A DNA stretch of 64,000 nt from contig JACPDI010000040.1 of the NCBI GenBank assembly GCA_016184105.1, forward strand, positions 124,001-188,000. Reading direction: 5' to 3'. This document shows, one piece after another, positions 8,781 through 17,392 of the stretch. The notes under the pieces are model-generated. The model was given only the letters and a program-made list of their open reading frames with translations, had not been told where the DNA came from and searched no databases. The stretch's first letter is position 1. Each line of letters opens with the position of its first letter. The DNA is from Acidobacteriota bacterium (GTDB taxonomy: Bacteria > Acidobacteriota > Vicinamibacteria > Vicinamibacterales > 2-12-FULL-66-21). A program made the position numbers and the translations under genes.

Positions 8781-11708
8781 TCAGAAAGAGAACCTCGCCC
8801 CGAACTTGAAGATCCGCGGCGAGATCACAACGGTCGGATACAGGAAGCGCGGCACCTGCGAACTGGCGCCGGCCACGGTGACCGTGCGAAGCCCCGTGAT
8901 GCTGTCCTGCGTCTGGAACGCGTTCGAGTTGTTGATGTTGTACGCGTCGAAGAAGAGGCCGAGCCGCTTCGAGCCGGGCAGCTGGACCAGTTTCTCGAAC
9001 CGCGTATCGAAGATCGTCACGTTCGTCTCGCGGTACGTCCCCGAGGGCTCGACCAGCACGTTGAACGTCCCGCCGTTGGTCGTGACGCTGACACGGCGCG
9101 GGAGCGGGTCACCCGACTGGTGGCGCAGCACGGGCGAGATGTTCACCCCCCACGGCCCCTGGTAGGTGCCGAAGAGCTTGAACGTCCAGATCGTGTCGTC
9201 CGTGAAGTTATTCAGCGCCTCGTTGGGGTTCTGCGGCGATCCGTTCCAACTCTCGTTTCTCCAGGTGAAGAGATACGACGCGACGACCGACCACCGGTTC
9301 GACATCCGCTTGCTGAGCGTCAGGTCGACGTTCTTGTAGCTCTGGTCGTAGTCGTCGCGCGCCTGCCACTCGAAGCGGCTGGTGGTCACCTGCGCCAGAT
9401 CGTAGGCGGTGACCTGCCCGTCGTCGCTCGTACCTCTCTGGCCGTCCACGCCGGGATCCGTGGCCGCACGGGTCACGCTCCAGAGCTCGAACGGGCGCGC
9501 GACGTCGATCAGGTCCCACTGGTTGTTCTGCTTCTTCCAGACATAGCCGACGCGGAGCCCGAGATTCGGAATAATCTGGCGCTCGAAGAACACATTCGCT
9601 TCGTCGGTGTACGCGCTCTTGATGCCTTGTTCCACCGTGTTCCGCGCGCCACCCGCAAGGCTGACGAAGGGGCCCAGTTCGCCGAGCTCAAACTTCCGGT
9701 CCCTGTTCCGGTCGGCCCAGCCGAAAGTGGCGGTCGTCAGCTGAAGCGGATTCACGTCATCGCTGAAGCTCACGCCAGGATTGAAGTAGAACCTGCCCCA
9801 GTTCACCTTGACGACGGTCTTGCCGTCGCCGCGCACGTCCCACGACAGGCCGACGCGCGGCGCGACGTTCTTCAGGACGATGATGTCCTTGCGCTCGGGC
9901 ACCATCCAGGCGCCGGCGAAGGGAGAGGCCGGTATCGAGTAGGCGCCCGCCGAGGTCTGCAGCGGCTGGCCGCCGTAGAAGAAGTCGCGCCACGGCCCCT
10001 CGCGGACGTCCTGCTCCGGCTCGTACGCGTTGTAGTAATCCCACCGGGCGCCCACGTTCAGCGTCAGGCGCGATCCGATCGACACCTGGTCCTGGAGGAA
10101 GGCGCCGTGGTGCCACAGCGAGTCGTCGGCGGTCGTCGGCCCGTTCTGCAGCGTGACGCGGAACGGCGTCGTGAAGTCCACGCCGCTCGTACTCCTGAAG
10201 ATCAACTCCAGGCTGTCGCGCGCGCCGAACCGTTCGAATTCGATCGCCTCCCACTCGCTCGTCCATCCAAACTTCAGCGAGTGATTCGCGCCCAGCAGCC
10301 CATCCCGGTACCAATTGCCCACGGCCTCGTACTGGTAGCGACGGCGATCGCGACGATCGCCCGCAAAACCACCAGCCACGTTGCCGGTGATCTGGTCGCT
10401 CCAGCGGTAGTTGAGCTCTCCTTTGCTCTTGGCCACGCTTCCATTCGGCGCGTACGGCAGGTTCGGCCAGTTGTACCCGAAGGTGCCGACACGCACGTCG
10501 AAGAACAGCGTCGGGTTCACGATGTGGTTCCACTCGACCTTGCCGGCCCACGAGAAGCTGTCCTGCGAGTACACGGCGTCCACCGATCGCGTCGCTTCAG
10601 CATCGCGGTACGGCTGGTACTTCCGCCCCCACTGCAGGAAGTGGGTGAGCTTGTTGTTCTGGTTGAGCTGGTACGTCAGCTTGTACGTGATGTTCTGCAG
10701 CCGCGTCAGGAAGTCCGGCGCGCTCGACGGGTCGCCGTCGAACGGCCATCCCGTGGTTGAGGTCGCGATCTCCTGGTTGCGGAAGGACGTGAAGTACCAC
10801 AGCTTGTCCTTGCGGATCGGCCCGCCAAGGTTGAGGTTCGGATCGTAGTATTTCCTGATCCGCGTGCCCTCGCCGACCCCGAGCGACTTGAGGTCCTTCG
10901 TGTTGTCTCCCTGCAGGCTCTCGTTCTCGTAGTCGACGTACACGTCGCCGTGCACCTCGTTGCCGCCCGACTTCAGGACCGTGTTGATCATCACGCCCGG
11001 CGTGGGCATCTGCGCGTCGGAGGCGTTCGAGGCGCCGAACGAGATCTCTTCGAACGCGCCGTAGTCGAAGTAGAACCCGGCCGCGTCGGTGCCTTCCGTG
11101 GTGTTCGCGCCGTCAATCTGCACGCGGTTCTGCCCACCGGTGCCGTACGACGTGTAGCCGGTCTGCGTGCCGGCCGTCGATCCGCCGACGTCGAAGCGGC
11201 TCACGGTCATGCCCGGCGCTTCCGCCATCAGCGACCAGATGTCGCGCGCGTTCGGGATCGATTTCAACATCTCGGAGTTGAAATTGTTCTGAACGGTGGT
11301 GTTCTGCGTGTCCACCACGGGCGACTCGCCGGAAACGGTGACGCTTTCCTGGAGAGTGCCGATGGCGAGCTGCACGTTGATCGTGGCGGTGAACCCGAGC
11401 GGCACCTGGACGCTGTCGCGCACGACCGACGAGAACCCGGTGAGCTCGTACGTCAGCTTGTACACACCCGGGGGTACGGCAGGAAATCGATAAAGGCCGT
11501 GCTCATTGGTGACCGCGGTCTGCGCTCCAAGGAGTGCGGGGCTGGTCGCGGTAACGGTCACTCCGGGCAGAATCGCGCCGGTGTTATCCGTGACCGTCCC
11601 GTTGATGCTGCCCGATGTGGGGCCCTGTGCCGATGCCGGCGCGATCGCGAGCAGGACTGCCGCGATCGCCGACACAAGTACAGTGCCCGCCTTGGTGTGG
11701 TGGCCCAT
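8781..11708 (-). CDS. Oar-like TonB-dependent receptor (second copy)
   Basis: About 975 residues, ATG at 11708 preceded by AGGAGG at a suitable distance. The signal peptide ends APASAQ. Residues ~30-115 form the carboxypeptidase-regulatory domain (GSINGTVTDNTGAILPGVTV), ~115-235 the plug (VTVSGESPVVDTQNT, IPNARDIWSLMAEAPGM) and the rest the barrel, ending FKFGARFSF. It resembles the receptor at 3757-6594 in layout but differs in sequence throughout, so the two are old paralogues with probably different substrates. The downstream hairpin at 8742-8768 and the lipoprotein gene 53 bases later suggest partial co-transcription. Divergent from the TetR gene. Confidence 0.92.
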   Translation of the reverse strand: MGHHTKAGTVLVSAIAAVLLAIAPASAQGPTSGSINGTVTDNTGAILPGVTVTATSPALLGAQTAVTNEHGLYRFPAVPPGVYKLTYELTGFSSVVRDSVQVPLGFTATINVQLAIGTLQESVTVSGESPVVDTQNTTVQNNFNSEMLKSIPNARDIWSLMAEAPGMTVSRFDVGGSTAGTQTGYTSYGTGGQNRVQIDGANTTEGTDAAGFYFDYGAFEEISFGASNASDAQMPTPGVMINTVLKSGGNEVHGDVYVDYENESLQGDNTKDLKSLGVGEGTRIRKYYDPNLNLGGPIRKDKLWYFTSFRNQEIATSTTGWPFDGDPSSAPDFLTRLQNITYKLTYQLNQNNKLTHFLQWGRKYQPYRDAEATRSVDAVYSQDSFSWAGKVEWNHIVNPTLFFDVRVGTFGYNWPNLPYAPNGSVAKSKGELNYRWSDQITGNVAGGFAGDRRDRRRYQYEAVGNWYRDGLLGANHSLKFGWTSEWEAIEFERFGARDSLELIFRSTSGVDFTTPFRVTLQNGPTTADDSLWHHGAFLQDQVSIGSRLTLNVGARWDYYNAYEPEQDVREGPWRDFFYGGQPLQTSAGAYSIPASPFAGAWMVPERKDIIVLKNVAPRVGLSWDVRGDGKTVVKVNWGRFYFNPGVSFSDDVNPLQLTTATFGWADRNRDRKFELGELGPFVSLAGGARNTVEQGIKSAYTDEANVFFERQIIPNLGLRVGYVWKKQNNQWDLIDVARPFELWSVTRAATDPGVDGQRGTSDDGQVTAYDLAQVTTSRFEWQARDDYDQSYKNVDLTLSKRMSNRWSVVASYLFTWRNESWNGSPQNPNEALNNFTDDTIWTFKLFGTYQGPWGVNISPVLRHQSGDPLPRRVSVTTNGGTFNVLVEPSGTYRETNVTIFDTRFEKLVQLPGSKRLGLFFDAYNINNSNAFQTQDSITGLRTVTVAGASSQVPRFLYPTVVISPRIFKFGARFSF

Positions 11709-11829
11709 GCCTCTTCTCCTCCTAAATGAGTACAGCCCTGGCGGGTGACGGGATAAAGAAACTGATTTTAGGGAGGCGCGCGGGCGGGCGCAAGGCCCAT
11801 CCGCGTCCTAACGGTGACATAAGGGGATC

Positions 11830-11858
11830 TTGACAGGGCCGTGCGAAATGAATGAACA
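11830..11858 (+). promoter_or_regulatory. Promoter of the fatty-acid operon
   Basis: TTGACA at 11830-11835 with a weak -10 (TGAACA, 11853-11858) after 17 bases. The -10 lies inside the operator palindrome, as expected for repression by the TetR protein encoded just downstream. Confidence 0.5.
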
Positions 11859-11866
11859 TTCATTCA
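11849..11866 (+). promoter_or_regulatory. FadR-type operator palindrome
   Basis: TGAATGAA-CA-TTCATTCA is a perfect palindrome of two 8-bp half-sites. It differs at one position from the well known Bacillus FadR consensus (TGAATGAMTANTCATTCA). Its position over the promoter and 8 bases before the TetR start codon supports autoregulation. Confidence 0.75.
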
Positions 11867-11873
11867 GTCCGCC

Positions 11874-12500
11874 ATGCCCCGCGCCGAAGCCTCCCGCGTC
11901 GACGAACCGGTTGCCTCCGGCAAACGCGAGCTCATCCTGCGCGCCGCTATCGCCGTCTTCGCCCGCCGCGGATTCTTCAATTCGCAAGTGGCTGACGTCG
12001 CACGACAGGCCGGCGTCGCCGCCGGCACTGTCTACCTGTACTTCCGCAGCAAGGATGAGCTGCTCGTCTCGATTTTCGAGCGCACGATGAAGGAGGCCCG
12101 CGCCGAAGCGCGCGCGGCGCTCGACGGTCTGGAGGATCCCGTCGAACGCCTCGAGGCGCTCGCGCGGGTGCACCTCGGCCGGCTCGGCCGCGACCGGGAC
12201 CTCGCGGTCGTCTTCCAGGTGGAGCTGCGCCAGTCGACCAAGTTCATGGAGCGGCTTTCGACGACGTACCTGCGCGAGTACCTCGGACTGATGCGCGACA
12301 CGATCGCCGGCGCGCAGGCGCGCGGGGCGTTCCGCAAGGAACTCAACCCGACGGTTGCCGCGAAGGTCTTCTTCGGCGCGCTCGACGAGATGGCCACCAA
12401 CTGGATCCTTTCCAAGCGGCGCTACTCGCTCGTGAACGACGCGAACGGCGTCCTCGACATCCTCCTGAACGGCTTCACCACGAAGGGCGCCAAGTCATGA
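11874..12500 (+). CDS. fadR: TetR-family regulator of fatty-acid degradation
   Basis: 208 residues. The N-terminal helix-turn-helix is clear (ILRAAIAVFARRGFFNSQVA and VAAGTVYLYFRSKDELLVSI, residues ~20-65). The C-terminal ligand domain (FQVELRQSTKFMERLS, KVFFGALDEMATNWIL) resembles acyl-CoA-binding TetR regulators. It begins 8 bases after a FadR-like palindrome and its stop codon overlaps the fadN start by four bases (ATGA), so it is the first gene of the beta-oxidation operon. Known FadR proteins of this type repress the operon until long-chain acyl-CoA binds; that mechanism is inferred here. The symbol follows the operator match and the gene context rather than sequence identity, which I could not measure. 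Confidence 0.85.
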   Translation: MPRAEASRVDEPVASGKRELILRAAIAVFARRGFFNSQVADVARQAGVAAGTVYLYFRSKDELLVSIFERTMKEARAEARAALDGLEDPVERLEALARVHLGRLGRDRDLAVVFQVELRQSTKFMERLSTTYLREYLGLMRDTIAGAQARGAFRKELNPTVAAKVFFGALDEMATNWILSKRRYSLVNDANGVLDILLNGFTTKGAKS

Positions 12501-14788
12501 ACAACGTCAGCCACGTGACCGTCCTCGGCGCCGGCGTCATGGGCGCGCAGATCGGCGCGCATTTCGCCAACGCGGGAGTCCCCGTCCTCCTCCTCGACGT
12601 GACCGCGCAGGCCGCGGCCGAAGGGCTGGCGCGCGCGCGAAAGCTCCGCCCCGATCCGTTTTTCACGGCGGACGCGCACGAGCTGATCGCGACCGGCTCG
12701 TTTGACGAGGGTCTCCCATCGGCCGCCAGATCCGACTGGATCCTGGAAGCGGTCGTCGAGCGGCTCGACATCAAACAGGGACTGTTCGAACGGCTCGAAC
12801 ACATCCGCCGCGCCGACGCCGTCGTCTCCTCGAATACCTCCGGCATCCCGCTGCGCATGCTCGCCCAGGGGCGTTCGGAGGGCTTCCGGCGGCACTTCCT
12901 CGGTACGCATTTCTTCAATCCGCCGCGCTATCTGCGCCTGCTGGAAGTGATCCCGACCGCCGACACCGACGCGCAGGTCGCTGCCGCCATCTCGCGGTTT
13001 GCCGACCACCGGCTGGGCAAGGGGGTCGTCGTCGCGAAGGACACCCCGAACTTCATCGGCAACCACATCGTGATGCACGGCGTGCTGCGCATCTTCGAAC
13101 TGCTCGCGGCCGGTGGATTCACCGTCGAGGAGATCGACGCGGTGACGGGCCCGGCGATCGGCCGCGCGAAGAGCGCGACGTTCCGCACGATCGACATCGC
13201 GGGACTCGACGTCCTCGCGCACGTCGCGCGCAACCTGGCGGAAAGTGGGACAGTCACACTTTCCTCAGGCGGCCGTCAGGAAAGTGTGACTGTCCCACTT
13301 TCCGCGCCCCTTCCCCGCTTCGTCGAGCAGATGCTCGCGAAGGGCTGGGTGGGCGAGAAGGCCGGGCAGGGTTTCTACAAGAGATCGAAGGCGGCCGACG
13401 GCTCGAACGAGATCCTCGCGCTTGACGTCCGGACGCTCGAGTACCGCCCGCAGCAGAAGCCCAGGCTGCCGTCGATTGAAGCGGCGAAGGCGATCGAGGA
13501 CACGGGCGGGCGGATCAGGACGCTGTTTCTCGGCAAGGACCGCGTCGGCGAGTTCCTTCGCGCCACGCTCGGCGACTCGCTCCTCTACACGGCTCGTGTC
13601 GCGCCGGACATCGCGCACTCGCTCGAGGACGTGGACCGCGCGATGCGCTGGGGATTCGCCTGGGACCTCGGCCCGTTCGAGACATGGAACGCGATCGGCG
13701 TGCGCGAGGTGCTGCAGGCCGTCGGCGTTGCCGAGGCCGACGCGCCGCCGCTCGTGCGCGACCTCCTCGCCCTCGGGGAGAGCCAGTTCGCGCTTCGACA
13801 CGCGCCGACGGCGCTCCGCCGCGGCAGGGTGGTGAAGAAGAACGCCGGCGCCAGCCTCGTGGACCTCGGCGACGGCGTGCTCGCCATCGAGTTCCACTCG
13901 AAGATGAACGCGATTGGCGGCGACACGGTCGCGATGATCGACGCCGGCGTCAAGGAAGCTGCCGCGAACTTCGCCGCGATCGTCGTCGGCAACGACGCGC
14001 CGAACTTCTCGGCCGGCGCCAACCTGATGCTGCTGCTCCTCGAGGCGCAGGAGGGGAACTGGGACGAAGTGGACCTCATGATCCGCGCCTTCCAGCGCGC
14101 CACCATGGCGCTCCGCCTCTCGCCGGTGCCCGTGGTCGTTGCGCCTGCCGGCCTCACGCTCGGCGGCGGCTGCGAAATGGTGCTGCACGCCGACCGCGTG
14201 CAGGCGGCGGCTGAAAGCTACATCGGGCTCGTCGAAGTGGGGGTCGGGCTGATCCCTGCCGGCGGCGGCACGAAGGAGATGCTGGCGCGCGCCGTCGAGC
14301 GCGCGGGCGACACCACGAACCTGCTCGCCGCCGTGCAGCCCGTTTTCGAGACCATTGGCTTCGGCAAGGTCTCCACGAGCGGGCCGGAGGCGCGTCGCTA
14401 CCGCTACCTGAGCGAGGCGGACGCGATCACGATGAACCGCGATCGCCTGCTGGACGACGCGAAAGCGCTCGCGCTCTCCCGGGTCGAGGGATACGTTCCC
14501 CGGTGCGTGCGGCCGGCGATTCGCGTCGGCGGCGCCGGCGTGCTGGCCGCGCTGAAGCTCGGCGTACACCTCGCCTGGCGTGCGGGCCGGTTGAGCGACC
14601 ACGACAAGACCATCGGCGGCAAGCTGGCGTGGGTGCTCGCCGGCGGCAACGCGACGCACGAGACGACGATCAGCGAGCAGCAGGTGCTCGATCTGGAACG
14701 CGAAGCGTTCCTCAGCCTGTGCGGCGAGCGCAAGACGCAGGAGCGCATCGCTCACACGCTCAAGACCGGCAAGCCGCTGCGGAACTGA
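12497..14788 (+). CDS. fadN: 3-hydroxyacyl-CoA dehydrogenase / enoyl-CoA hydratase
   Basis: A bifunctional beta-oxidation enzyme of 763 residues in the FadN order, dehydrogenase first. The NAD-binding motif GAGVMG is at residues 11-16; HFFNPPRYLRLLEVIP (~140) and KDTPNFIGNHI (~183) follow. The C-terminal dehydrogenase domain ends with WVGEKAGQGFYKR (~290). The hydratase part has the oxyanion-hole segments NFSAGANLMLLL (~505) and LTLGGGCEMVLHADR (~555). Together it hydrates enoyl-CoA and oxidises 3-hydroxyacyl-CoA. Residues 249-269 are not enzyme sequence: they are encoded by an inserted 64-bp palindromic repeat that keeps the frame and lies in the dehydrogenase region just before the conserved LPRFVEQML. 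Start overlaps the TetR stop (ATGA); fadA and fadE follow after two hydrolase genes. Confidence 0.92.
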   Translation: MNNVSHVTVLGAGVMGAQIGAHFANAGVPVLLLDVTAQAAAEGLARARKLRPDPFFTADAHELIATGSFDEGLPSAARSDWILEAVVERLDIKQGLFERLEHIRRADAVVSSNTSGIPLRMLAQGRSEGFRRHFLGTHFFNPPRYLRLLEVIPTADTDAQVAAAISRFADHRLGKGVVVAKDTPNFIGNHIVMHGVLRIFELLAAGGFTVEEIDAVTGPAIGRAKSATFRTIDIAGLDVLAHVARNLAESGTVTLSSGGRQESVTVPLSAPLPRFVEQMLAKGWVGEKAGQGFYKRSKAADGSNEILALDVRTLEYRPQQKPRLPSIEAAKAIEDTGGRIRTLFLGKDRVGEFLRATLGDSLLYTARVAPDIAHSLEDVDRAMRWGFAWDLGPFETWNAIGVREVLQAVGVAEADAPPLVRDLLALGESQFALRHAPTALRRGRVVKKNAGASLVDLGDGVLAIEFHSKMNAIGGDTVAMIDAGVKEAAANFAAIVVGNDAPNFSAGANLMLLLLEAQEGNWDEVDLMIRAFQRATMALRLSPVPVVVAPAGLTLGGGCEMVLHADRVQAAAESYIGLVEVGVGLIPAGGGTKEMLARAVERAGDTTNLLAAVQPVFETIGFGKVSTSGPEARRYRYLSEADAITMNRDRLLDDAKALALSRVEGYVPRCVRPAIRVGGAGVLAALKLGVHLAWRAGRLSDHDKTIGGKLAWVLAGGNATHETTISEQQVLDLEREAFLSLCGERKTQERIAHTLKTGKPLRN
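13240..13303 (+). repeat. In-frame palindromic element in fadN
   Basis: A perfect 25-bp inverted repeat: left arm 13240-13264, loop of 14 bases, right arm 13279-13303. Each arm is itself nearly palindromic (GTGGGAC-A-GTCACAC). It is read in frame as ESGTVTLS, five loop residues, then ESVTVPLS. The same arms occur in fadA at 16753-16813. Confidence 0.9.
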
Positions 14789-14789
14789 T

Positions 14790-15560
14790 GTGATCGACCG
14801 TGGATCGGGCCCCGTCGTCGTCCTGATTCCTGGTGTCCAGGGGCGGTGGGAATGGATGGCGCCCACCGTGGAGGCGCTCGCGCGCCGGTGCCGCGTGCTG
14901 ACGTTTTCGCTCGCGGCGGACCCGGCGGAGGCGCTGGCGCAGGTCGACGCGGCCCTCGATCACGCGGGTGTGAACGCCGCAGCGATCTGCGGCGTCTCGC
15001 TGGGCGGGATGATCGCGCTTCACTATGCGGCGTCGCGCCCCGCGCGCGTGTCGGCGCTGGTGCTCGCCTCGACGCCGGGACCAGCGTGGGAGCCGGATCG
15101 GATCCAGGCGTTCTGCGCCCGGTACGGATCCGTCACGGCTCCGGTCTTCGTCGGCGCGGCGATGGTGCGCATGTGGCCCGAGCTGTTGCGCGCGCGAGGT
15201 GGGTGGCTGCGCGCGCTGCCCGCCATCGGCCGGCAAGGGCTTCGCGTGCTCGCGCACCCGGCGTCGCCCGGAGGTATGCGCCGCCGGCTTGCATGGTGGC
15301 TTGCGATCGATCGCGCGGCCGACGCGCGCCGCGTGCAGGCGCCGGCGCTGGTCCTGGCCGGCGACGACGCGCTCGACCGCGTCGTCCCGGCGAGCGGCAC
15401 GCGCGAGTACGCATCGTACATCCGCGGTGCGCGGTTCATGACGATCGAGAACACCGGGCACGTGGGCGTGATCACGCGGCCGGATCGTTTCGCGGAGATC
15501 GTGTCGGAGTTCGTCAAGGAGAAAAGGGGGACAGTCCCCCTTCCTGATGCTGCACCTTAA
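14790..15560 (+). CDS. Alpha/beta hydrolase in the fatty-acid operon
   Basis: 256 residues, GTG start two bases after the fadN stop. It has the hydrolase fold motifs in order: PGVQGRWEWMAP (oxyanion region, ~15), nucleophile elbow GVSLGG with the Ser at about residue 71, the acid in LAGDDALDRVVP (~195) and the His in NTGHVGVI (~225). The substrate is unknown; the place between fadN and fadA suggests an esterase or thioesterase acting on acyl chains. Its last residues ([12 protein letters not shown]) are encoded by a palindromic repeat at 15524-15542, so the natural C-terminus has probably been rewritten. It overlaps the next gene by 14 bases. Confidence 0.85.
   Translation: MIDRGSGPVVVLIPGVQGRWEWMAPTVEALARRCRVLTFSLAADPAEALAQVDAALDHAGVNAAAICGVSLGGMIALHYAASRPARVSALVLASTPGPAWEPDRIQAFCARYGSVTAPVFVGAAMVRMWPELLRARGGWLRALPAIGRQGLRVLAHPASPGGMRRRLAWWLAIDRAADARRVQAPALVLAGDDALDRVVPASGTREYASYIRGARFMTIENTGHVGVITRPDRFAEIVSEFVKEKRGTVPLPDAAP
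15524..15542 (+). repeat. Palindrome AAGGGGGAC-A-GTCCCCCTT at a gene end
   Basis: A perfect 9-bp-arm palindrome around one central base. It shares the GGGACAGTC core with the longer elements in fadN and fadA, encodes the end of the upstream hydrolase and stands 5 bases before the next start codon. Confidence 0.75.
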
Positions 15561-16176
15561 AGGACCCGCGGGCGCGCTCGAAGCGCTGCTGGACATGCCA
15601 CCCGGAGGGCGGGCGCCGCGGGCTGCCGCGGTGTTCGCGCATCCGCTGCCCATCGAGGGCGGGACGATGCACACAAAGGCGGTGTACCAGGGCGTCAAAG
15701 GGCTCGCGCGGGTTGGCGTCGCCGTGCTGCGGTTCAATTTCCGCGGGGTCGGCAGGAGCGAAGGCGCCTGGGACGAAGGGCGCGGCGAGTCAGCGGACTT
15801 CGTCGCGGCGCTCGATTACATGGCCGCGCGCTATCCGTCGCTGCCCCTCTGGTCGGCCGGGTTCTCCTTCGGCAGCTGGGTCGCGCTCGAGCAGGGGGCC
15901 GCCGACGATCGCGTGAAGGTGCTCATCGGGATCGCGCCGCCGGTGGAAGGGCGCGGGTACACGTTTCCGGCCACGCTGGAAAGCGGGAAGCCCAAGTTTC
16001 TGATCCAGGGAGAAGAAGACGAGATTTGCCCGCTCCCCGCGCTGCGGCGATTTTACGCGCAGCTCAGGGAGCCGAAGGAACTCGTCGTCATTCCCGACGC
16101 GGATCATTTGTTCGAAGGCAGGACGCAGGAAGTCGGTGAAGCCATCGAGGACCTGCTGGGGGACTTCAATGCCTGA
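15547..16176 (+). CDS. Alpha/beta hydrolase, dienelactone-hydrolase-like
   Basis: 209 residues. Motifs: [20 protein letters not shown] (~30-50), [16 protein letters not shown] (~65-80), the nucleophile elbow GFSFGS (~102), an acidic segment [11 protein letters not shown] (~150) and the His in DADHLFEG (~185). This pattern fits small serine hydrolases of the type often annotated as alpha/beta hydrolases acting on short esters. Its stop overlaps the fadA start (ATGCCTGA), so the two are translationally coupled. Presence in the operon suggests a role on acyl esters or thioesters, which is inference. The start codon ATG at 15547 lies inside the end of the preceding gene. Confidence 0.82.
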   Translation: MLHLKGPAGALEALLDMPPGGRAPRAAAVFAHPLPIEGGTMHTKAVYQGVKGLARVGVAVLRFNFRGVGRSEGAWDEGRGESADFVAALDYMAARYPSLPLWSAGFSFGSWVALEQGAADDRVKVLIGIAPPVEGRGYTFPATLESGKPKFLIQGEEDEICPLPALRRFYAQLREPKELVVIPDADHLFEGRTQEVGEAIEDLLGDFNA

Positions 16177-17365
16177 CGCCGTCATCGTTTCCGCCGTTCG
16201 CACCCCCGTAGGCAAGGCGCCGCGCGGCGCGCTGAGCGCGACACGCCCCGACGACATGGGCGCGACGGTCATCGCCGAAGCCCTTCGCCGCGCGCCGGGC
16301 CTCGACCCACGGGAGGTGGACGACGTCATCCTCGGGTGCGCGATGCCCGAAGCCGAACAGGGGCTCAACGTCGCGCGCATCGCGAGCTTGCGCGCCGGTA
16401 TTCCTGTGGATGCGTCGGCGGTGACCATCAACCGCTTCTGCTCGTCTGGGCTGCAGGCGATCGCGTTCGGCGCCGAGCGCATCATGGCGGGCTTCGGGCA
16501 CACGATCGTCGCCGGCGGCACCGAGTCGATGAGTCTTGTGCCGATGGGCGGGCACAAGGTGGCGCCCAATCCGACGCTGGTGGACACCTACCCGGACGCG
16601 TATCTCAGCACCGGACTCGTGGCGGAGAACCACGCGCGGGAGTCGAGCATCTCGCGCGAGGCGCAGGACGCCTGGGCGCTGCGGAGCCATCAGCGCGCGG
16701 TGGCGGCAATCGACGCAGGGCGGTTCGCCGAGGAGATTGTGCCGGTGGAGAGGGAAAGTGGGACAGTCACACTTTCCGGGCGACGAGAGGAAAGTGTGAC
16801 TGTCCCACTTTCCCCTTTTGCCACCGACGAAGGCCCGCGGCGCGACACGTCGCTTGCGGCGCTGTCCGCGCTGAAGCCGGCGTTCCACGTCAAGGGCACC
16901 GTGACGGCGGGCAATTCATCCCAGATGAGCGACGGCGCCGCCGCCGCGGTCGTGATGAGCGCGACGCGCGCGAAGGAGCTGGGGCTCGCGCCGATGGCGC
17001 GCTTCGTCGCCTTCGCAACGGCTGGCGTGGAGCCGGAGCGCTTCGGCATCGGCCCGGTGCCCGCGGTGCGCAAGGCGCTGAAGCTCGCGGGGCTGAAGCT
17101 CGAGGACATCGACCTGGTGGAGCTGAACGAGGCGTTCGCCTCGCAGGTGCTCGCGTGCCTGAAGGAGCTGCCGTTCGATCCGGAGCGGGTCAACGTCAAC
17201 GGCGGCGCCATCGCGCTGGGCCATCCGCTTGGCTGCACGGGCGCGAAACTGACGGCGACGCTGCTCTACGAAATGCGGCGCCGCCGATCGCGCTACGGCC
17301 TGGTCACGATGTGCGTCGGCGGCGGCATGGGCGCCGCCGGAATATTTGAGAATTTGAGTATTTGA
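16169..17365 (+). CDS. fadA: Acetyl-CoA acyltransferase (thiolase)
   Basis: 398 residues, the usual thiolase length apart from an insertion. The start [15 protein letters not shown] at 16169 aligns with the family start. Catalytic residues are visible: Cys91 in NRFCSSGLQ, His352 in GHPLGC and Cys382 in MCVGGGMGA. It cleaves 3-ketoacyl-CoA to acetyl-CoA and a shortened acyl-CoA, the last step of the cycle. Residues 196-215 come from an in-frame palindromic repeat in the variable loop before [20 protein letters not shown]. The last residues (IFENLSI) are encoded by the start of a TTTGAG repeat. It overlaps the upstream hydrolase; fadE follows 27 bases later. Confidence 0.93.
   Translation: MPDAVIVSAVRTPVGKAPRGALSATRPDDMGATVIAEALRRAPGLDPREVDDVILGCAMPEAEQGLNVARIASLRAGIPVDASAVTINRFCSSGLQAIAFGAERIMAGFGHTIVAGGTESMSLVPMGGHKVAPNPTLVDTYPDAYLSTGLVAENHARESSISREAQDAWALRSHQRAVAAIDAGRFAEEIVPVERESGTVTLSGRREESVTVPLSPFATDEGPRRDTSLAALSALKPAFHVKGTVTAGNSSQMSDGAAAAVVMSATRAKELGLAPMARFVAFATAGVEPERFGIGPVPAVRKALKLAGLKLEDIDLVELNEAFASQVLACLKELPFDPERVNVNGGAIALGHPLGCTGAKLTATLLYEMRRRRSRYGLVTMCVGGGMGAAGIFENLSI
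16752..16814 (+). repeat. In-frame palindromic element in fadA
   Basis: Arms 16753-16777 and 16789-16813 are identical to those in fadN, with an extra G-C pair outside and an 11-base loop instead of 14. It is read in the same frame as in fadN (ESGTVTLS, four loop residues, ESVTVPLS). The three-base difference in loop length preserves both reading frames. Confidence 0.9.
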
Positions 17366-17384
17366 GGATCTAGAGGATTTGAGG
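17341..17384 (+). repeat. TTTGAG word repeat at the end of fadA
   Basis: ATTTGAGA/ATTTGAGT/ATTTGAGG/ATTTGAGG variants spaced by a few bases. It covers the stop codon of fadA and the spacer up to the Shine-Dalgarno (GGTGGAG) of fadE. Confidence 0.65.
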
Positions 17385-17392
17385 GTGGAGCG

